From: Shewanella japonica
GTDB taxonomy: Bacteria; Pseudomonadota; Gammaproteobacteria; Enterobacterales; Shewanellaceae
DNA length: 64,000 bases
Assembly: GCF_002075795.1 (NCBI RefSeq)
Contig: NZ_CP020472.1
Coordinates: forward strand, 4,706,501-4,770,500
Reading direction: 5' to 3'
Part shown: piece by piece, positions 20,914-29,332 of the stretch
How the letters are laid out: every line of letters begins with the position of its first letter
Position numbering within the stretch: position 1 is the stretch's first letter
Made by a program: the position numbers and the translations under genes
Notes under the pieces: model-generated
The model's input: only the letters and a program-made list of their open reading frames with translations
Told to the model about the DNA's origin: nothing
Databases searched by the model: none

Positions 20914-21327
20914 GGGTATTCCTCAATTTTAAAAAAGTTGCCTTAACCATATAAAAGGTTAAACCAACGCATATCTAACATAATGCTTTAAAACAGTGAT
21001 ATTAACATTAGCTAATACGAATTTTGTGTATATTTTAGTAGTTGCTGTTGTTTATGTCTGCCACTTTCATGCAAAACTGGGTGACTTGTCTCATTCTCAA
21101 AAAAATGGAGAGTAAAAACACCTAGTTATCAACTGTTCAGCATATGACAGAAAAAGTTCACTTTAGTTTCGTAAGTTTTTTTATTGCTTAATAATCTGTG
21201 AACCAGTGCCCAACTATGACGATTCTGGCTCGGTTATATCGTATATTACTGTTCAATGAATCATCTTTACGTATAATCTAGCTCAAGTAAGGCGGCAAAT
21301 CCGCCCTGTTTTTTCAGCAACCTAAAA
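20914..21327. promoter_or_regulatory. Divergent ccmF/ccmI control region
   Basis: 414 bp without a gene. On the plus strand a TATAAT at 21272-21277 is the best -10 candidate for ccmI; its -35 is poor. A small G/C hairpin (GGCGG-CAAAT-CCGCC, 21291-21305) followed by CTGTTTTTT lies between that -10 and the ccmI start and looks like a leader terminator. I see no clear promoter for ccmF. Confidence 0.4.
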
Positions 21328-22602
21328 GTGAATATTGAAACAATGACCACATTTTGGATATTTATTACTCTTGTCGTAGTAATCAGTTTAATGCTGATTT
21401 GGGTACCACATTTTCGTCAGCAAAAAATGTTATCTGCTGAAGAATCAGGCGTGCGTAAGCAAACAAACTTAGAGCTATTTAATGAACGTGCAAGCGTTCT
21501 GGAAAAAGAACTCGAAGAAGGCTTACTTGATCAAGCAGAGTTCGATGCACTAAAAAAAGAACTCGAAATTGGCCTTCTACAAGATATGAAGCAAGAAGGC
21601 GATGATTCGCTTGATACGAAAATAAAAGCGAAAGGGATCTTATGGCCATCAGTGATGACTATTTGTCTTTTAGCTATTTCTGGATATTTCTATCAACAGC
21701 TTGGTGCATATAAAGAGATAGCTAATCCACCACAAGCAGAAGCAAGCCCGCACCAAGGTATGACGAACGAGCAAATCATGGCTCAACGCGTACAGATGAT
21801 GGAGCAACAAGTTCAAGCAGATCCTGAAAATAGCCAAGCTTGGTTCAGTTTAGGTCATGCATATATTTCAGCTAATCAGTTTGATCATGCTATTGCATCA
21901 TTTGATAAAGTAATGGAATTAGTTGGTACAGCTGCAGAGTTGCTTGGCCCTAAAGCAACAGCAATGTACTACAAAAATGGCCAACAAATGAATCCTCAGA
22001 TTCAAGCGCTAGTAGATGAATCATTGGCGTTAGATCCACAGGATCCATCAACATTACTGCTTGTCGGTATGGATTCATTCTTTACAGCTGACTACCAAGC
22101 GGCGATTACAGCTTGGCAAACTATCTTAGATAGTGGGCGTAGCGATATTGACCGCACTGCAGTAATGAATGCAATTGAATCAGCTAAAATGAGAATTTCT
22201 GCTGAAACAGGCGTTATGCCAAATGACAGTAACCATAACCCAATGTCACAAGGGACTTCAGCTAAGACTGTCGATGTTGAGATTGTTATTTCACCAGAGC
22301 TAGCTGATAAAGTCAGTTCAACTGACATGGTGTTTATCTTTGCTCGTTCAACTCAAGGTCCTAAAGTACCACTTGCAGCAACCAAAATTAGCGCAAACAG
22401 CCTACCTACTACGGTCACATTAGATGATACAACGTCTATGGGTGGTGATGTTAAGTTAAGCAATGCAGAAAATGTCGAAATCATTGCAGTCTTGTCTAAA
22501 CACGGTAGCGTTAAAGCTCAAACTGGTGACTTAAAAGGTGTTGTAGCTTCTGTAGAAGTCGGTAAAGAAGCGACTCTAACTTTAGATACTGTTGTACAGT
22601 AA
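21328..22602 (+). CDS. ccmI: Cytochrome c maturation protein CcmI (CycH), TPR protein
   Basis: Apocytochrome c chaperone of the haem-ligation complex. The 424-aa form starts at GTG 21328; an in-frame ATG at 21343 (MTTFWIFITLVVV) is the more likely true start and leaves 419 aa. The protein has an N-terminal membrane helix, a cytoplasmic coiled segment (ERASVLEKELEEGLLDQAEF), a second helix near residues 107-124, then periplasmic TPR repeats (NSQAWFSLGHAYISANQFDH, about 168-290). It ends with a beta-rich domain carrying VFIFARSTQGPKVPLAATK, as in CycH proteins. It is isolated as a single gene ending at a strong terminator. Confidence 0.93.
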   Translation: MNIETMTTFWIFITLVVVISLMLIWVPHFRQQKMLSAEESGVRKQTNLELFNERASVLEKELEEGLLDQAEFDALKKELEIGLLQDMKQEGDDSLDTKIKAKGILWPSVMTICLLAISGYFYQQLGAYKEIANPPQAEASPHQGMTNEQIMAQRVQMMEQQVQADPENSQAWFSLGHAYISANQFDHAIASFDKVMELVGTAAELLGPKATAMYYKNGQQMNPQIQALVDESLALDPQDPSTLLLVGMDSFFTADYQAAITAWQTILDSGRSDIDRTAVMNAIESAKMRISAETGVMPNDSNHNPMSQGTSAKTVDVEIVISPELADKVSSTDMVFIFARSTQGPKVPLAATKISANSLPTTVTLDDTTSMGGDVKLSNAENVEIIAVLSKHGSVKAQTGDLKGVVASVEVGKEATLTLDTVVQ

Positions 22603-22640
22603 ATTAGTAATCTACTGAATGCGTACTAATTTGTACGCAT

Positions 22641-22669
22641 AAAAAAACCGGCTATAGGCCGGTTTTTTT
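22641..22669. terminator. Bidirectional terminator between ccmI and the cytochrome gene
   Basis: Stem AAAAAAACCGGC / GCCGGTTTTTTT with a 5-base loop, placed between convergent genes. A second small hairpin (TGCGTAC / GTACGCA) lies just before it at 22620-22639. Confidence 0.9.
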
Positions 22670-22683
22670 GAGTCTGCTAAATA

Positions 22684-22977
22684 TTACTTAGACATAAACT
22701 CAATTGCTTTTTGGTAATCTTCATCTGTACAGTCAGTACACATGCCACCTGGTGGCATAGCGCCTTTACCCGTTTTAACAGTACCTACTAATGCATCCAT
22801 ACCAGTAGCTAAACGAGGCTCCCAAGCAGCGGCATCGTGTGCTTTTGGTGCACCAGCAACTCCCATGCTGTGACATACTTGACACGCTTTGTTATAAACA
22901 GCTTCGCCATCTTGAGCGAAAACGTTCGAAGACAAAGTCAATGCAGCAACTGCAGTCATTGCTAATAATTTTTTCAT
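22684..22977 (-). CDS. scyA: Small monohaem cytochrome c5-type protein (ScyA-like)
   Basis: Periplasmic electron carrier of 97 aa. The ATG at 22977 is preferred because AGGA lies about 9 bases ahead; an upstream in-frame ATG at 22983 (MNMKK) is possible. The signal peptide ends near VFA (residue 21). The haem-binding motif CQVCH is at residues 32-36. The c5-type C-terminal segment MPPGGMCTDC supplies the methionine ligand and an extra cysteine pair. In Shewanella a protein of this kind passes electrons between respiratory complexes in the periplasm. Its position between ccmI and ccmABCDE puts a substrate gene inside its own maturation locus. Confidence 0.92.
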   Translation of the reverse strand: MKKLLAMTAVAALTLSSNVFAQDGEAVYNKACQVCHSMGVAGAPKAHDAAAWEPRLATGMDALVGTVKTGKGAMPPGGMCTDCTDEDYQKAIEFMSK

Positions 22978-23299
22978 GTTCATCGTTCCTAAATGCAAAT
23001 AAATTCAAAGCTCAATGCCACCTTTCAAGCAGGCAGACTTATTAAATCGTCATCAGATTACTACAAACTTCAATAAAACTCACCTTTTTGTGATAAGAAT
23101 CTCACCTTCTCATTCAAAATAAGACAATAAACCGATATACAGTAATATATTAGAGAATCATGAAAAAGTTCACATAAGATGTATTTTATTGGAACCACTT
23201 CAAATACCTAGCACATAGATGACTTGAATGCTAAACCCTTAATTGTGTTTATGTTAATATTCATTGTGTATTCATCCTCAACTCATTAACGAGGGCTAA
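22978..23299. promoter_or_regulatory. Divergent scyA/ccmA control region
   Basis: 322 bp with no gene. The A/T-rich part before ccmA (around 23240-23275) should hold its promoter, but no hexamer pair stands out. TGTGA and TCAC half-sites at about 23090-23107 are spaced 8 instead of 6, so a CRP site is not supported. Confidence 0.35.
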
Positions 23300-23950
23300 G
23301 TGACAGACAGCAATCAACAGAAATCGTTAGTCAGGGCAAACGAATTAACTTGTATTCGTGAAGACCGCATTCTCTTTGATCAATTAAGTTTTGAAATTAA
23401 TGCTGGTGACATTGTCCAAATCGAAGGTCCAAATGGTGCAGGTAAAACCAGTTTACTTCGTATAATTGCCGGATTGTCCCGACCTTACGCTGGCGAAATA
23501 CAATACATTGATACCGACATTAACCAATGCCGTGACGAATTTAATGAAGACTTACTTTACCTTGGTCATTTAGCAGGTGTTAAAAGTGAGTTAACAGCAG
23601 ATGAAAACCTTAACTTCAATTTAAGGTTAAGCGGGTATGATGACTTTGATAGTTATGATTTACTCGCAAAAGTTAATCTAGGCGGCTTCGAAGAGGCACT
23701 CGCTGGACATTTATCAGCAGGCCAACACAGAAGGACTGCACTAGCACGCCTTTGGCACACTAATTGTCGTATTTGGATTTTAGATGAACCATTTACAGCA
23801 ATTGATAAAAAAGGTGTGGAAGAGTTGGAACAATTGTTTATCGAACATACTCAAAGAGGTGGCTGCGTAATCATGACCACTCACCAAGACATGAGTCTGA
23901 TAACCGATGATGTCCTTCGCAAGATCAAATTAGACTATCGTTTCGTATAA
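23300..23950 (+). CDS. ccmA: Haem exporter ATPase CcmA
   Basis: ATP-binding subunit of the CcmAB complex, which drives release of haem-loaded CcmE. The 216-aa protein starts at GTG 23300 behind GAGGGC. It shows Walker A GPNGAGKTS (43-51), the ABC signature LSAGQ (138-142) and Walker B with LDEP (161-164). It is the first gene of ccmABCDE, which is closely packed: 9 bases separate it from ccmB. Confidence 0.96.
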   Translation: MTDSNQQKSLVRANELTCIREDRILFDQLSFEINAGDIVQIEGPNGAGKTSLLRIIAGLSRPYAGEIQYIDTDINQCRDEFNEDLLYLGHLAGVKSELTADENLNFNLRLSGYDDFDSYDLLAKVNLGGFEEALAGHLSAGQHRRTALARLWHTNCRIWILDEPFTAIDKKGVEELEQLFIEHTQRGGCVIMTTHQDMSLITDDVLRKIKLDYRFV

Positions 23951-23959
23951 GGTACAACA

Positions 23960-24646
23960 ATGAAAAGAGGCATCAGTTACACTCAAGCATTCCTGACATT
24001 GTTGCAACGGGATTTAAAAATTGCGGTCAGGCATCGTGGCGATATTTTCAATCCGCTATTATTTTTCGTTTTAGTTGTCACCTTATTCCCATTAGGGATA
24101 GGCCCAGAACCTCAGGTTCTTTCTAGAGTTGCACCTGGCATTATCTGGGTTGCAGCGCTACTGGCTTCGATGTTATCACTAGAACGATTATTTAAAGCAG
24201 ATTTTAATGACGGTAGTTTAGAGCAAATGCTGTTAAGTCCACAGCCTTTGCCTATATTAGTATTATCAAAAGTATTGGCTCACTGGATTTTAACTGGTGT
24301 ACCATTGATTTTGGTAGCACCACTATTAGCAGTATTGTTGCATTTAGAAAGCAATAGCTATACTGCACTGATACTCACCTTAACAGTGGGAACCCCAGTG
24401 CTTTCGCTTCTAGGAGCTATCGGTGTTGCATTAACCGTAGGTTTGAGAAAAGGCGGTGTATTACTTAGCTTGCTAATTTTACCGCTTTATATACCCGTTT
24501 TAATCTTTGCAACTAGTGCTATAGATGCAGCAGGATTAAATTTACCTTATACCGGACAACTTGCCATTATTGGTGCAATGTTGGTCGGATCATTAATTAT
24601 GGCACCATTTGCTATTGGTGCATCATTACGAGTGAGTACAAACTGA
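23960..24646 (+). CDS. ccmB: Haem exporter membrane subunit CcmB
   Basis: Polytopic inner-membrane protein of 228 aa with about six hydrophobic helices. It is the membrane partner of the CcmA ATPase. The family's early segment RDLKIAVRHRGDIFNPLLFF and the loop DFNDGSLEQMLLSPQPLP are clear. It ends one base before the ccmC start. Confidence 0.95.
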   Translation: MKRGISYTQAFLTLLQRDLKIAVRHRGDIFNPLLFFVLVVTLFPLGIGPEPQVLSRVAPGIIWVAALLASMLSLERLFKADFNDGSLEQMLLSPQPLPILVLSKVLAHWILTGVPLILVAPLLAVLLHLESNSYTALILTLTVGTPVLSLLGAIGVALTVGLRKGGVLLSLLILPLYIPVLIFATSAIDAAGLNLPYTGQLAIIGAMLVGSLIMAPFAIGASLRVSTN

Positions 24647-24647
24647 T

Positions 24648-25394
24648 ATGTGGAAATGGCTTCATTCTTACGCTGATCCAGAGCGTGCATATAAATTAGC
24701 AGGAACACTATTACCTTGGTTTGCTTTTTCAGCCATATTGCTGATCAGTGTTGGTACTATTTGGGGCATGTTGTTTGCGCCAATGGATTACCAACAAGGT
24801 GAAAGTTTCCGAATTATCTATATCCATGTACCAGCGGCTTCAATGTCAATGGCTGCATACATGGCTATGGCATCAGCTTCATTCGTTGGCATTGTATGGC
24901 AAATTAAGACTGCTGACTGGGTTGCTGCTTCAATTGCACCAATTGGTGCAGTCATTACCTTCATCGCATTATTAACGGGTGCATCATGGGGTAAACCTAT
25001 GTGGGGCACTTGGTGGGTATGGGATGCGCGCTTAACTTCAGAATTAGTTCTACTATTCTTATATCTAGGTGTCATTTCACTATATGCATCTTTTGAAGAT
25101 AAAGTACTAGCAGCTCGCGCAGCTGGTATTCTAGCAATTGTCGGCGTCATTAATATTCCAATTATTAAGTACTCGGTTGATTGGTGGAGTAGCTTGCATC
25201 AGCCTGCAACGATTAAAATTACTGAAAAATCTGCAATGCCGATGGAAATGCTTGCACCACTGCTAATCAATATCTTTGGTTTCGGTCTAATGATTGGTGC
25301 AATAACATTAGTGCGCTACAAAGCTGAAATTTTAGCTAGAAATGGTATGCGCCCTTGGGTAAGAGAATTAGCTAAAGCGGAGGCATCGAAATGA
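24648..25394 (+). CDS. ccmC: Haem-handling protein CcmC
   Basis: Inner-membrane protein of 248 aa with six helices that loads haem onto the periplasmic chaperone CcmE. The tryptophan-rich WWD motif WGTWWVWDARLT is at residues 119-130. Conserved haem-ligand histidines lie at His60 (YIHVP) and in SLHQP near residue 184. It overlaps ccmD by 4 bases (ATGA). Confidence 0.97.
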   Translation: MWKWLHSYADPERAYKLAGTLLPWFAFSAILLISVGTIWGMLFAPMDYQQGESFRIIYIHVPAASMSMAAYMAMASASFVGIVWQIKTADWVAASIAPIGAVITFIALLTGASWGKPMWGTWWVWDARLTSELVLLFLYLGVISLYASFEDKVLAARAAGILAIVGVINIPIIKYSVDWWSSLHQPATIKITEKSAMPMEMLAPLLINIFGFGLMIGAITLVRYKAEILARNGMRPWVRELAKAEASK

Positions 25395-25591
25395 TACAAT
25401 TCGAATCTTTCTCAGAATTTTTAAACATGGGCGGCTATGCTTTTTATGTATGGCTGTCATACGGTGTTACGTTCGGCAGTTTAGGAATCTTATTATTCTT
25501 AAGCCTTCGCCAAAAAAAGAAAGTCTTACTGGAAATCGCTAAAAAGATGGAAAGAGAAGACCGCCTAAAAGAAACTAGGAGTAGTAGATAG
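25391..25591 (+). CDS. ccmD: CcmD, small membrane subunit of the haem exporter
   Basis: 66-aa single-span protein needed for release of holo-CcmE from CcmABC. It has the ccmD pattern: the FLNMGGYAFYVWLSYGVT segment leading into one membrane helix (about 17-38), then a charged cytoplasmic tail (RQKKKVLLEIAKKMERE). It overlaps ccmC by four bases and ccmE by one. Confidence 0.92.
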   Translation: MIQFESFSEFLNMGGYAFYVWLSYGVTFGSLGILLFLSLRQKKKVLLEIAKKMEREDRLKETRSSR

Positions 25592-26088
25592 TGAACTCAA
25601 GACGTAAAAAAAGACTCACACTTGCCGTTGCATTGATTGCTGGTGTTGCTGGTATTGCTTCATTGCTATTATATGCACTTAACTCAAACTTGAACTTATT
25701 CTTTACTCCATATGAAATCGTCAATGGTAAGAAGGATACAGGTGAGAAACCGGAAATCGGCCAACGCATTCGAGTTGGTGGCATGGTAACAGAAGGAACC
25801 ATGGTTCGTGACCCAAATAGCTTACATGTAGAGTTTGAAATTCATGATGCTTTTGGTGGTGCAATTACTGTCACTTTTGATGACCTATTGCCTGACTTAT
25901 TCCGTGAAGGACAAGGTATCGTTGCACAAGGTGTGTTGATTAGCGAAGACACTATTGAAGCTACAGAAGTGCTCGCTAAGCATGATGAAAACTATATGCC
26001 GCCTGAAGTCGCTGAAGCAATGGGTAAGACCCATGAAAAGCTAGACTATTCAGAACAGAAGCAAACCGAAGGTTATAAATACCAATAA
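25591..26088 (+). CDS. ccmE: Periplasmic haem chaperone CcmE
   Basis: Membrane-tethered haem chaperone of 165 aa that binds haem covalently and hands it to CcmF/CcmH. It starts at GTG 25591, using the last base of the ccmD stop (TAGTG). It has an N-terminal anchor (residues 9-29) and an OB-fold beta barrel, with the haem-binding histidine and tyrosine in HDENY (His131, Tyr135). The polar C-terminal tail is flexible. It is the last gene of the operon; a terminator follows within 20 bases. Confidence 0.96.
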   Translation: MNSRRKKRLTLAVALIAGVAGIASLLLYALNSNLNLFFTPYEIVNGKKDTGEKPEIGQRIRVGGMVTEGTMVRDPNSLHVEFEIHDAFGGAITVTFDDLLPDLFREGQGIVAQGVLISEDTIEATEVLAKHDENYMPPEVAEAMGKTHEKLDYSEQKQTEGYKYQ

Positions 26089-26103
26089 TCTCGTTTGAAT
26101 AAT

Positions 26104-26135
26104 AAAATGCCAATCTCATGATTGGCATTTTTTTT
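26104..26135 (+). terminator. Terminator of ccmABCDE
   Basis: Stem AAAATGCCAAT / ATTGGCATTTT, 6-base loop, followed by a run of T, 15 bases after the ccmE stop. Confidence 0.9.
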
Positions 26136-26220
26136 GGCTTAAATTTGGTACTCGATCGGTTTACTTGCACATATAGGTTCATAACTCAGAGGACTGATTA
26201 TTAGAACTATCCAAGCTATA

Positions 26221-26691
26221 AGCCAGTGAGCCAGTGAGCCAGTGAGCCAGTGAGCCAGTGAGCCAGTGAGCCAGTGAGCCAGTGAGCCAGTGAGCCAGTG
26301 AGCCAGTGAGCCAGTGAGCCAGTGAGCCAGTGAGCCAGTGAGCCAGTGGGGAGGGGCCAGTGAGCCAGTGAGCCAGTGAGCCAGTGAGCCAGTGAGCCAG
26401 TGAGCCAGTGAGCCAGTGAGCCAGTGAGCCAGTGAGCCAGTGAGCCAGTGAGCCAGTGAGCCAGTGAGCCAGTGAGCCAGTGAGCCAGTGAGCCAGTGAG
26501 CCAGTGAGCCAGTGAGCCAGTGAGCCAGTGAGCCAGTGAGCCAGTGAGCCAGTGAGCCAGTGAGCCAGTGAGCCAGTGAGCCAGTGAGCCAGTGAGCCCA
26601 GTGAGCCAGTGAGCCAGTGAGCCAGTGAGCCAGGCCAGTGAGCCAGTGAGCCAGTGAGCCAGTGAGCCAGTGAGCCAGTGAGCCAGTGAGC
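26221..26691. repeat. 8-bp tandem repeat array, about 59 units of AGCCAGTG
   Basis: 471 bp of almost perfect head-to-tail AGCCAGTG units between the convergent ccm and alpha-operon terminators. Only three interruptions occur: GGGGAGGGG at about 26348-26356 (net loss of two bases), an extra C at about 26599, and a three-base deletion at about 26632-26634. Because 8 is not a multiple of 3, each strand cycles through all frames: the plus strand meets TGA in every frame, while the minus strand is open in all three and would read (LTGSLAHW)n. Those open frames begin only at TTG codons without a ribosome site, so I do not call a gene. Unequal crossing-over or slippage probably expanded the array. 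Confidence 0.95.
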
Positions 26692-26772
26692 AAAGCAGCT
26701 TGATTAATGTATGCAAGGAATTAATGTGTGAAATTGAAAAAATATGAAATGAAAGTTTGAATTTTAGATATA

Positions 26773-26800
26773 AAAAAACCGAGCCTAAGCTCGGTTTTTT
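26773..26800 (-). terminator. Terminator of the alpha (rpsM-rplQ) operon
   Basis: Stem AAAAAACCGAGC / GCTCGGTTTTTT with a 4-base loop, 17 bases after the rplQ stop. Its A- and T-tracts make it usable in both directions. Confidence 0.9.
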
Positions 26801-26817
26801 AAGTGAGTAATTAATAA

Positions 26818-27213
26818 TTACTCAGCAGCTTCAACTTCAACAGCTTCAGCAGCTTCAGGACGACCTACTAATTCGATGAAAGCCATTGGAGCTTTATCAC
26901 CGGTACGTAGACCGCACTTTAGAATACGAGTGTAACCACCAGGACGTTCCTGGAAGCGTGGACCCAATTCTGTGAATAACTTACCTACAACTTCAGCGTC
27001 GCGGGTACGAGCAAAAGCTAAACGGCGATTTGCAACGCTGTCTACTTTAGCTAGTGTTATCAGAGGCTCAACTACGCGGCGCAGTTCTTTCGCTTTAGCT
27101 ACAGTCGTCTTGATGATCTCATGACGGACTAATGAGCTAGCCATGTTACGAAACATAGCTTGGCGATGACTGCTGTTGCGGTTTAGTTGACGACCACTCT
27201 TACGATGGCGCAT
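26818..27213 (-). CDS. rplQ: Ribosomal protein L17
   Basis: Large-subunit protein of 131 aa placed near the peptide exit tunnel rim. The N-terminus MRHRKSGRQLNR and the block RNMASSLVRHEIIKTTVAKA are family signatures. The acidic, alanine-rich tail (EAAEAVEVEAAE) is typical of gammaproteobacterial L17. It is the last gene of the alpha operon, 42 bases behind rpoA. Confidence 0.97.
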   Translation of the reverse strand: MRHRKSGRQLNRNSSHRQAMFRNMASSLVRHEIIKTTVAKAKELRRVVEPLITLAKVDSVANRRLAFARTRDAEVVGKLFTELGPRFQERPGGYTRILKCGLRTGDKAPMAFIELVGRPEAAEAVEVEAAE

Positions 27214-27255
27214 GACCTAATCCTTATAATCTTTAATCTTGTACTAACCTGGGAC

Positions 27256-28245
27256 TTATAGGTCGTCTGCTAAACTAGCTGGAGGCCAGTTTTCTAGACG
27301 CATACCTAAAGATAGTCCGCGAGACGCTAATACATCCTTAATTTCAGTAAGAGATTTCTTACCTAAATTAGGAGTCTTGAGCAACTCAACTTCAGTGCGC
27401 TGTACGAGATCTCCGATGTAATGAATCGCTTCAGCCTTCAAACAGTTGGCTGAACGTACAGTTAGCTCTAAATCGTCGACAGGACGCAACAGAATCGGAT
27501 CAAATTCCGGTTTCTCTTCGACAACGGCTGTTTCGGTAACATCACGTAATTCAACAAACGCATCTAACTGTTCAGCTAGAATTGTTGCAGAACGACGAAT
27601 GGCTTCCTCAGGATCGATAGTACCATTAGTGGTCATATCAATAACGAGTTTATCCAAATCAGTACGTTGTTCAACACGTGCTGCTTCAACATTGTAAGCA
27701 ATGCGAGCAACAGGTGAGAATGAAGCATCAACCAACAAACGACCGATTGGGCGATCATCGTCTTCAGTTTGTGCACGAGCCGAAGCTGGTACATAACCAC
27801 GACCACGCTCAACGCGGATACGCATGCTGATATCATTGTTACCAGTCAAATGACAGATAACATGATCAGGATTCATGATGGTTACATCGCCATCATGAGT
27901 GATATCTGCTGCAGTAACAGGGCCTGTGCCTGACTTACTTAACGTAAGTAAAGCTTCATCTTTACCCTCGATGTTTACTGCTAGACCTTTAAGGTTAAGC
28001 AATATCTCTAGGATATCTTCTTGAACGCCTTCCTTACTGCTGTATTCATGCAATACACCGTCGATTTCGACTTCTGTAACTGCACAGCCAGGCATAGACG
28101 ACAATAAGATTCGACGCAACGCGTTGCCTAATGTGTGACCAAAACCACGTTCTAGTGGCTCTAGCGTAACCTTGGCACGAGTTGGGTTAACCTGCTCTAT
28201 GTCAACGAGACGCGGTTTAAGAAATTCTGTAACAGAACCCTGCAT
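27256..28245 (-). CDS. rpoA: RNA polymerase alpha subunit
   Basis: 329 aa. The N-terminal domain (about 1-235) dimerises and assembles beta and beta'; it opens MQGSVTEFLKPRLVDIEQ and has HTLGNALRRILLSSMPG. A linker leads to the C-terminal domain (about 250-329), whose VRSANCLKAEAIHYIGDL helix carries the UP-element-contacting Arg, Asn and Lys. Length and both domains are standard. It sits between rpsD and rplQ, as in E. coli. Confidence 0.98.
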   Translation of the reverse strand: MQGSVTEFLKPRLVDIEQVNPTRAKVTLEPLERGFGHTLGNALRRILLSSMPGCAVTEVEIDGVLHEYSSKEGVQEDILEILLNLKGLAVNIEGKDEALLTLSKSGTGPVTAADITHDGDVTIMNPDHVICHLTGNNDISMRIRVERGRGYVPASARAQTEDDDRPIGRLLVDASFSPVARIAYNVEAARVEQRTDLDKLVIDMTTNGTIDPEEAIRRSATILAEQLDAFVELRDVTETAVVEEKPEFDPILLRPVDDLELTVRSANCLKAEAIHYIGDLVQRTEVELLKTPNLGKKSLTEIKDVLASRGLSLGMRLENWPPASLADDL

Positions 28246-28269
28246 TGTGTCCTCTCTTGTTTGTTAGCC

Positions 28270-28890
28270 TTACTTAGAGTAAAGCTCGACGATCAGCTGT
28301 TCGTTAATATCCGCAGACAAGTCGCTACGTTCTGGTAGACGCTTGAAAGCACCTTCCATTTTAGCGCTGTCGACTTCTACCCATGTAGGCTTTTCGCGTT
28401 GACCAGCCACTTCTAAAGACGCTTTGATACGTGCTTGAGTGCGTGACTTTTCACGGATGCTTACAACATCATTCGCAGACACTTTGAATGACGGAATGTT
28501 AACAACACGACCGTTAACCACGATTGATTTGTGGCTTACTAATTGACGTGATTCTGCACGAGTCGCACCAAAACCCATACGATAAACAACGTTATCTAAA
28601 CGAGTTTCTAAAAGACCAAGTAGGTTTTCACCTGTGTTGCCTTTTAGACGTGCGGCTTCTTTGTAGTAGTTACGGAATTGCTTTTCTAGCACACCGTACA
28701 TACGACGAACTTTTTGTTTCTCGCGTAGCTGTAAACCGTACTCTGATAAACGTGGCTTACGAGCGCCATGTTGACCAGGTGCAGCTTCAAGCTTACACTT
28801 CGAATCGATTGCTCTCACACCGCTTTTTAGGAAAAGGTCTGTACCTTCTCTGCGGCTGAGCTTGAGCTTAGGACCCAAGTATCTTGCCAT
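28270..28890 (-). CDS. rpsD: Ribosomal protein S4
   Basis: 206-aa primary 16S-binding protein and, in E. coli, the translational repressor of the alpha operon. It begins MARYLGPKLKLSRREGTD and has the S4 RNA-binding domain (LDNVVYRMGFGATRAESRQL, about 92-111). It is the zinc-free form. A matching S4 target structure is recognisable in the rpsM leader. Confidence 0.97.
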   Translation of the reverse strand: MARYLGPKLKLSRREGTDLFLKSGVRAIDSKCKLEAAPGQHGARKPRLSEYGLQLREKQKVRRMYGVLEKQFRNYYKEAARLKGNTGENLLGLLETRLDNVVYRMGFGATRAESRQLVSHKSIVVNGRVVNIPSFKVSANDVVSIREKSRTQARIKASLEVAGQREKPTWVEVDSAKMEGAFKRLPERSDLSADINEQLIVELYSK

Positions 28891-28922
28891 GATCTTTCTC
28901 CAACTATCCTATATACGCAGTG

Positions 28923-29315
28923 TTATACACGACGCTTTTTAGGTGGGCGACAGCCATTATGAGGGATAGGTGTCACATCGGTAATGTTGGTAATTTTGTA
29001 ACCAACAGCATTCAGCGCACGGATGGCTGATTCACGACCTGGACCTGGACCCTTTACGAAAACTTCAAGGTTTTTAACACCGTAGTCTTGAGCAGCAATA
29101 CCTGCACGCTCAGCAGCAACCTGCGCAGCGAATGGTGTAGATTTACGTGAACCACGGAAACCTGAACCACCTGAGGTAGCCCATGACAACGCATTACCTT
29201 GACGATCTGTAATGGTGACAATTGTGTTGTTGAAAGATGCATGGATATGAGCCATACCATCTGCAACCTGTTTACGTACGCGCTTACGCGGAGAACGTGA
29301 CGGAACTTTAGCCAT
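28923..29315 (-). CDS. rpsK: Ribosomal protein S11
   Basis: 130-aa small-subunit platform protein. It has IHASFNNTIVTITDRQGNAL and the glycine-rich GGSGFRGSRKSTPFAAQ. The C-terminal IPHNGCRPPKKRRV is universal in bacterial S11. It sits 17 bases after rpsM and 32 before rpsD. Confidence 0.97.
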   Translation of the reverse strand: MAKVPSRSPRKRVRKQVADGMAHIHASFNNTIVTITDRQGNALSWATSGGSGFRGSRKSTPFAAQVAAERAGIAAQDYGVKNLEVFVKGPGPGRESAIRALNAVGYKITNITDVTPIPHNGCRPPKKRRV

Positions 29316-29332
29316 TTTGGTTTACCTTCCCG

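Noticed and set aside
23090..23107. CRP-like site upstream of ccmA (TGTGA ... TCAC)
   Set aside because: Half-sites are separated by 8 bases instead of 6 and the right half is incomplete.
26221..26691. CRISPR array
   Set aside because: There are no spacers; units are directly adjacent 8-mers and no cas genes are nearby.
26139..26716. Two long minus-strand frames over the 8-bp repeat, reading repeated LTGSLAHW
   Set aside because: They start at TTG without a ribosome site, and their openness follows directly from the repeat arithmetic. No unique coding sequence is included.
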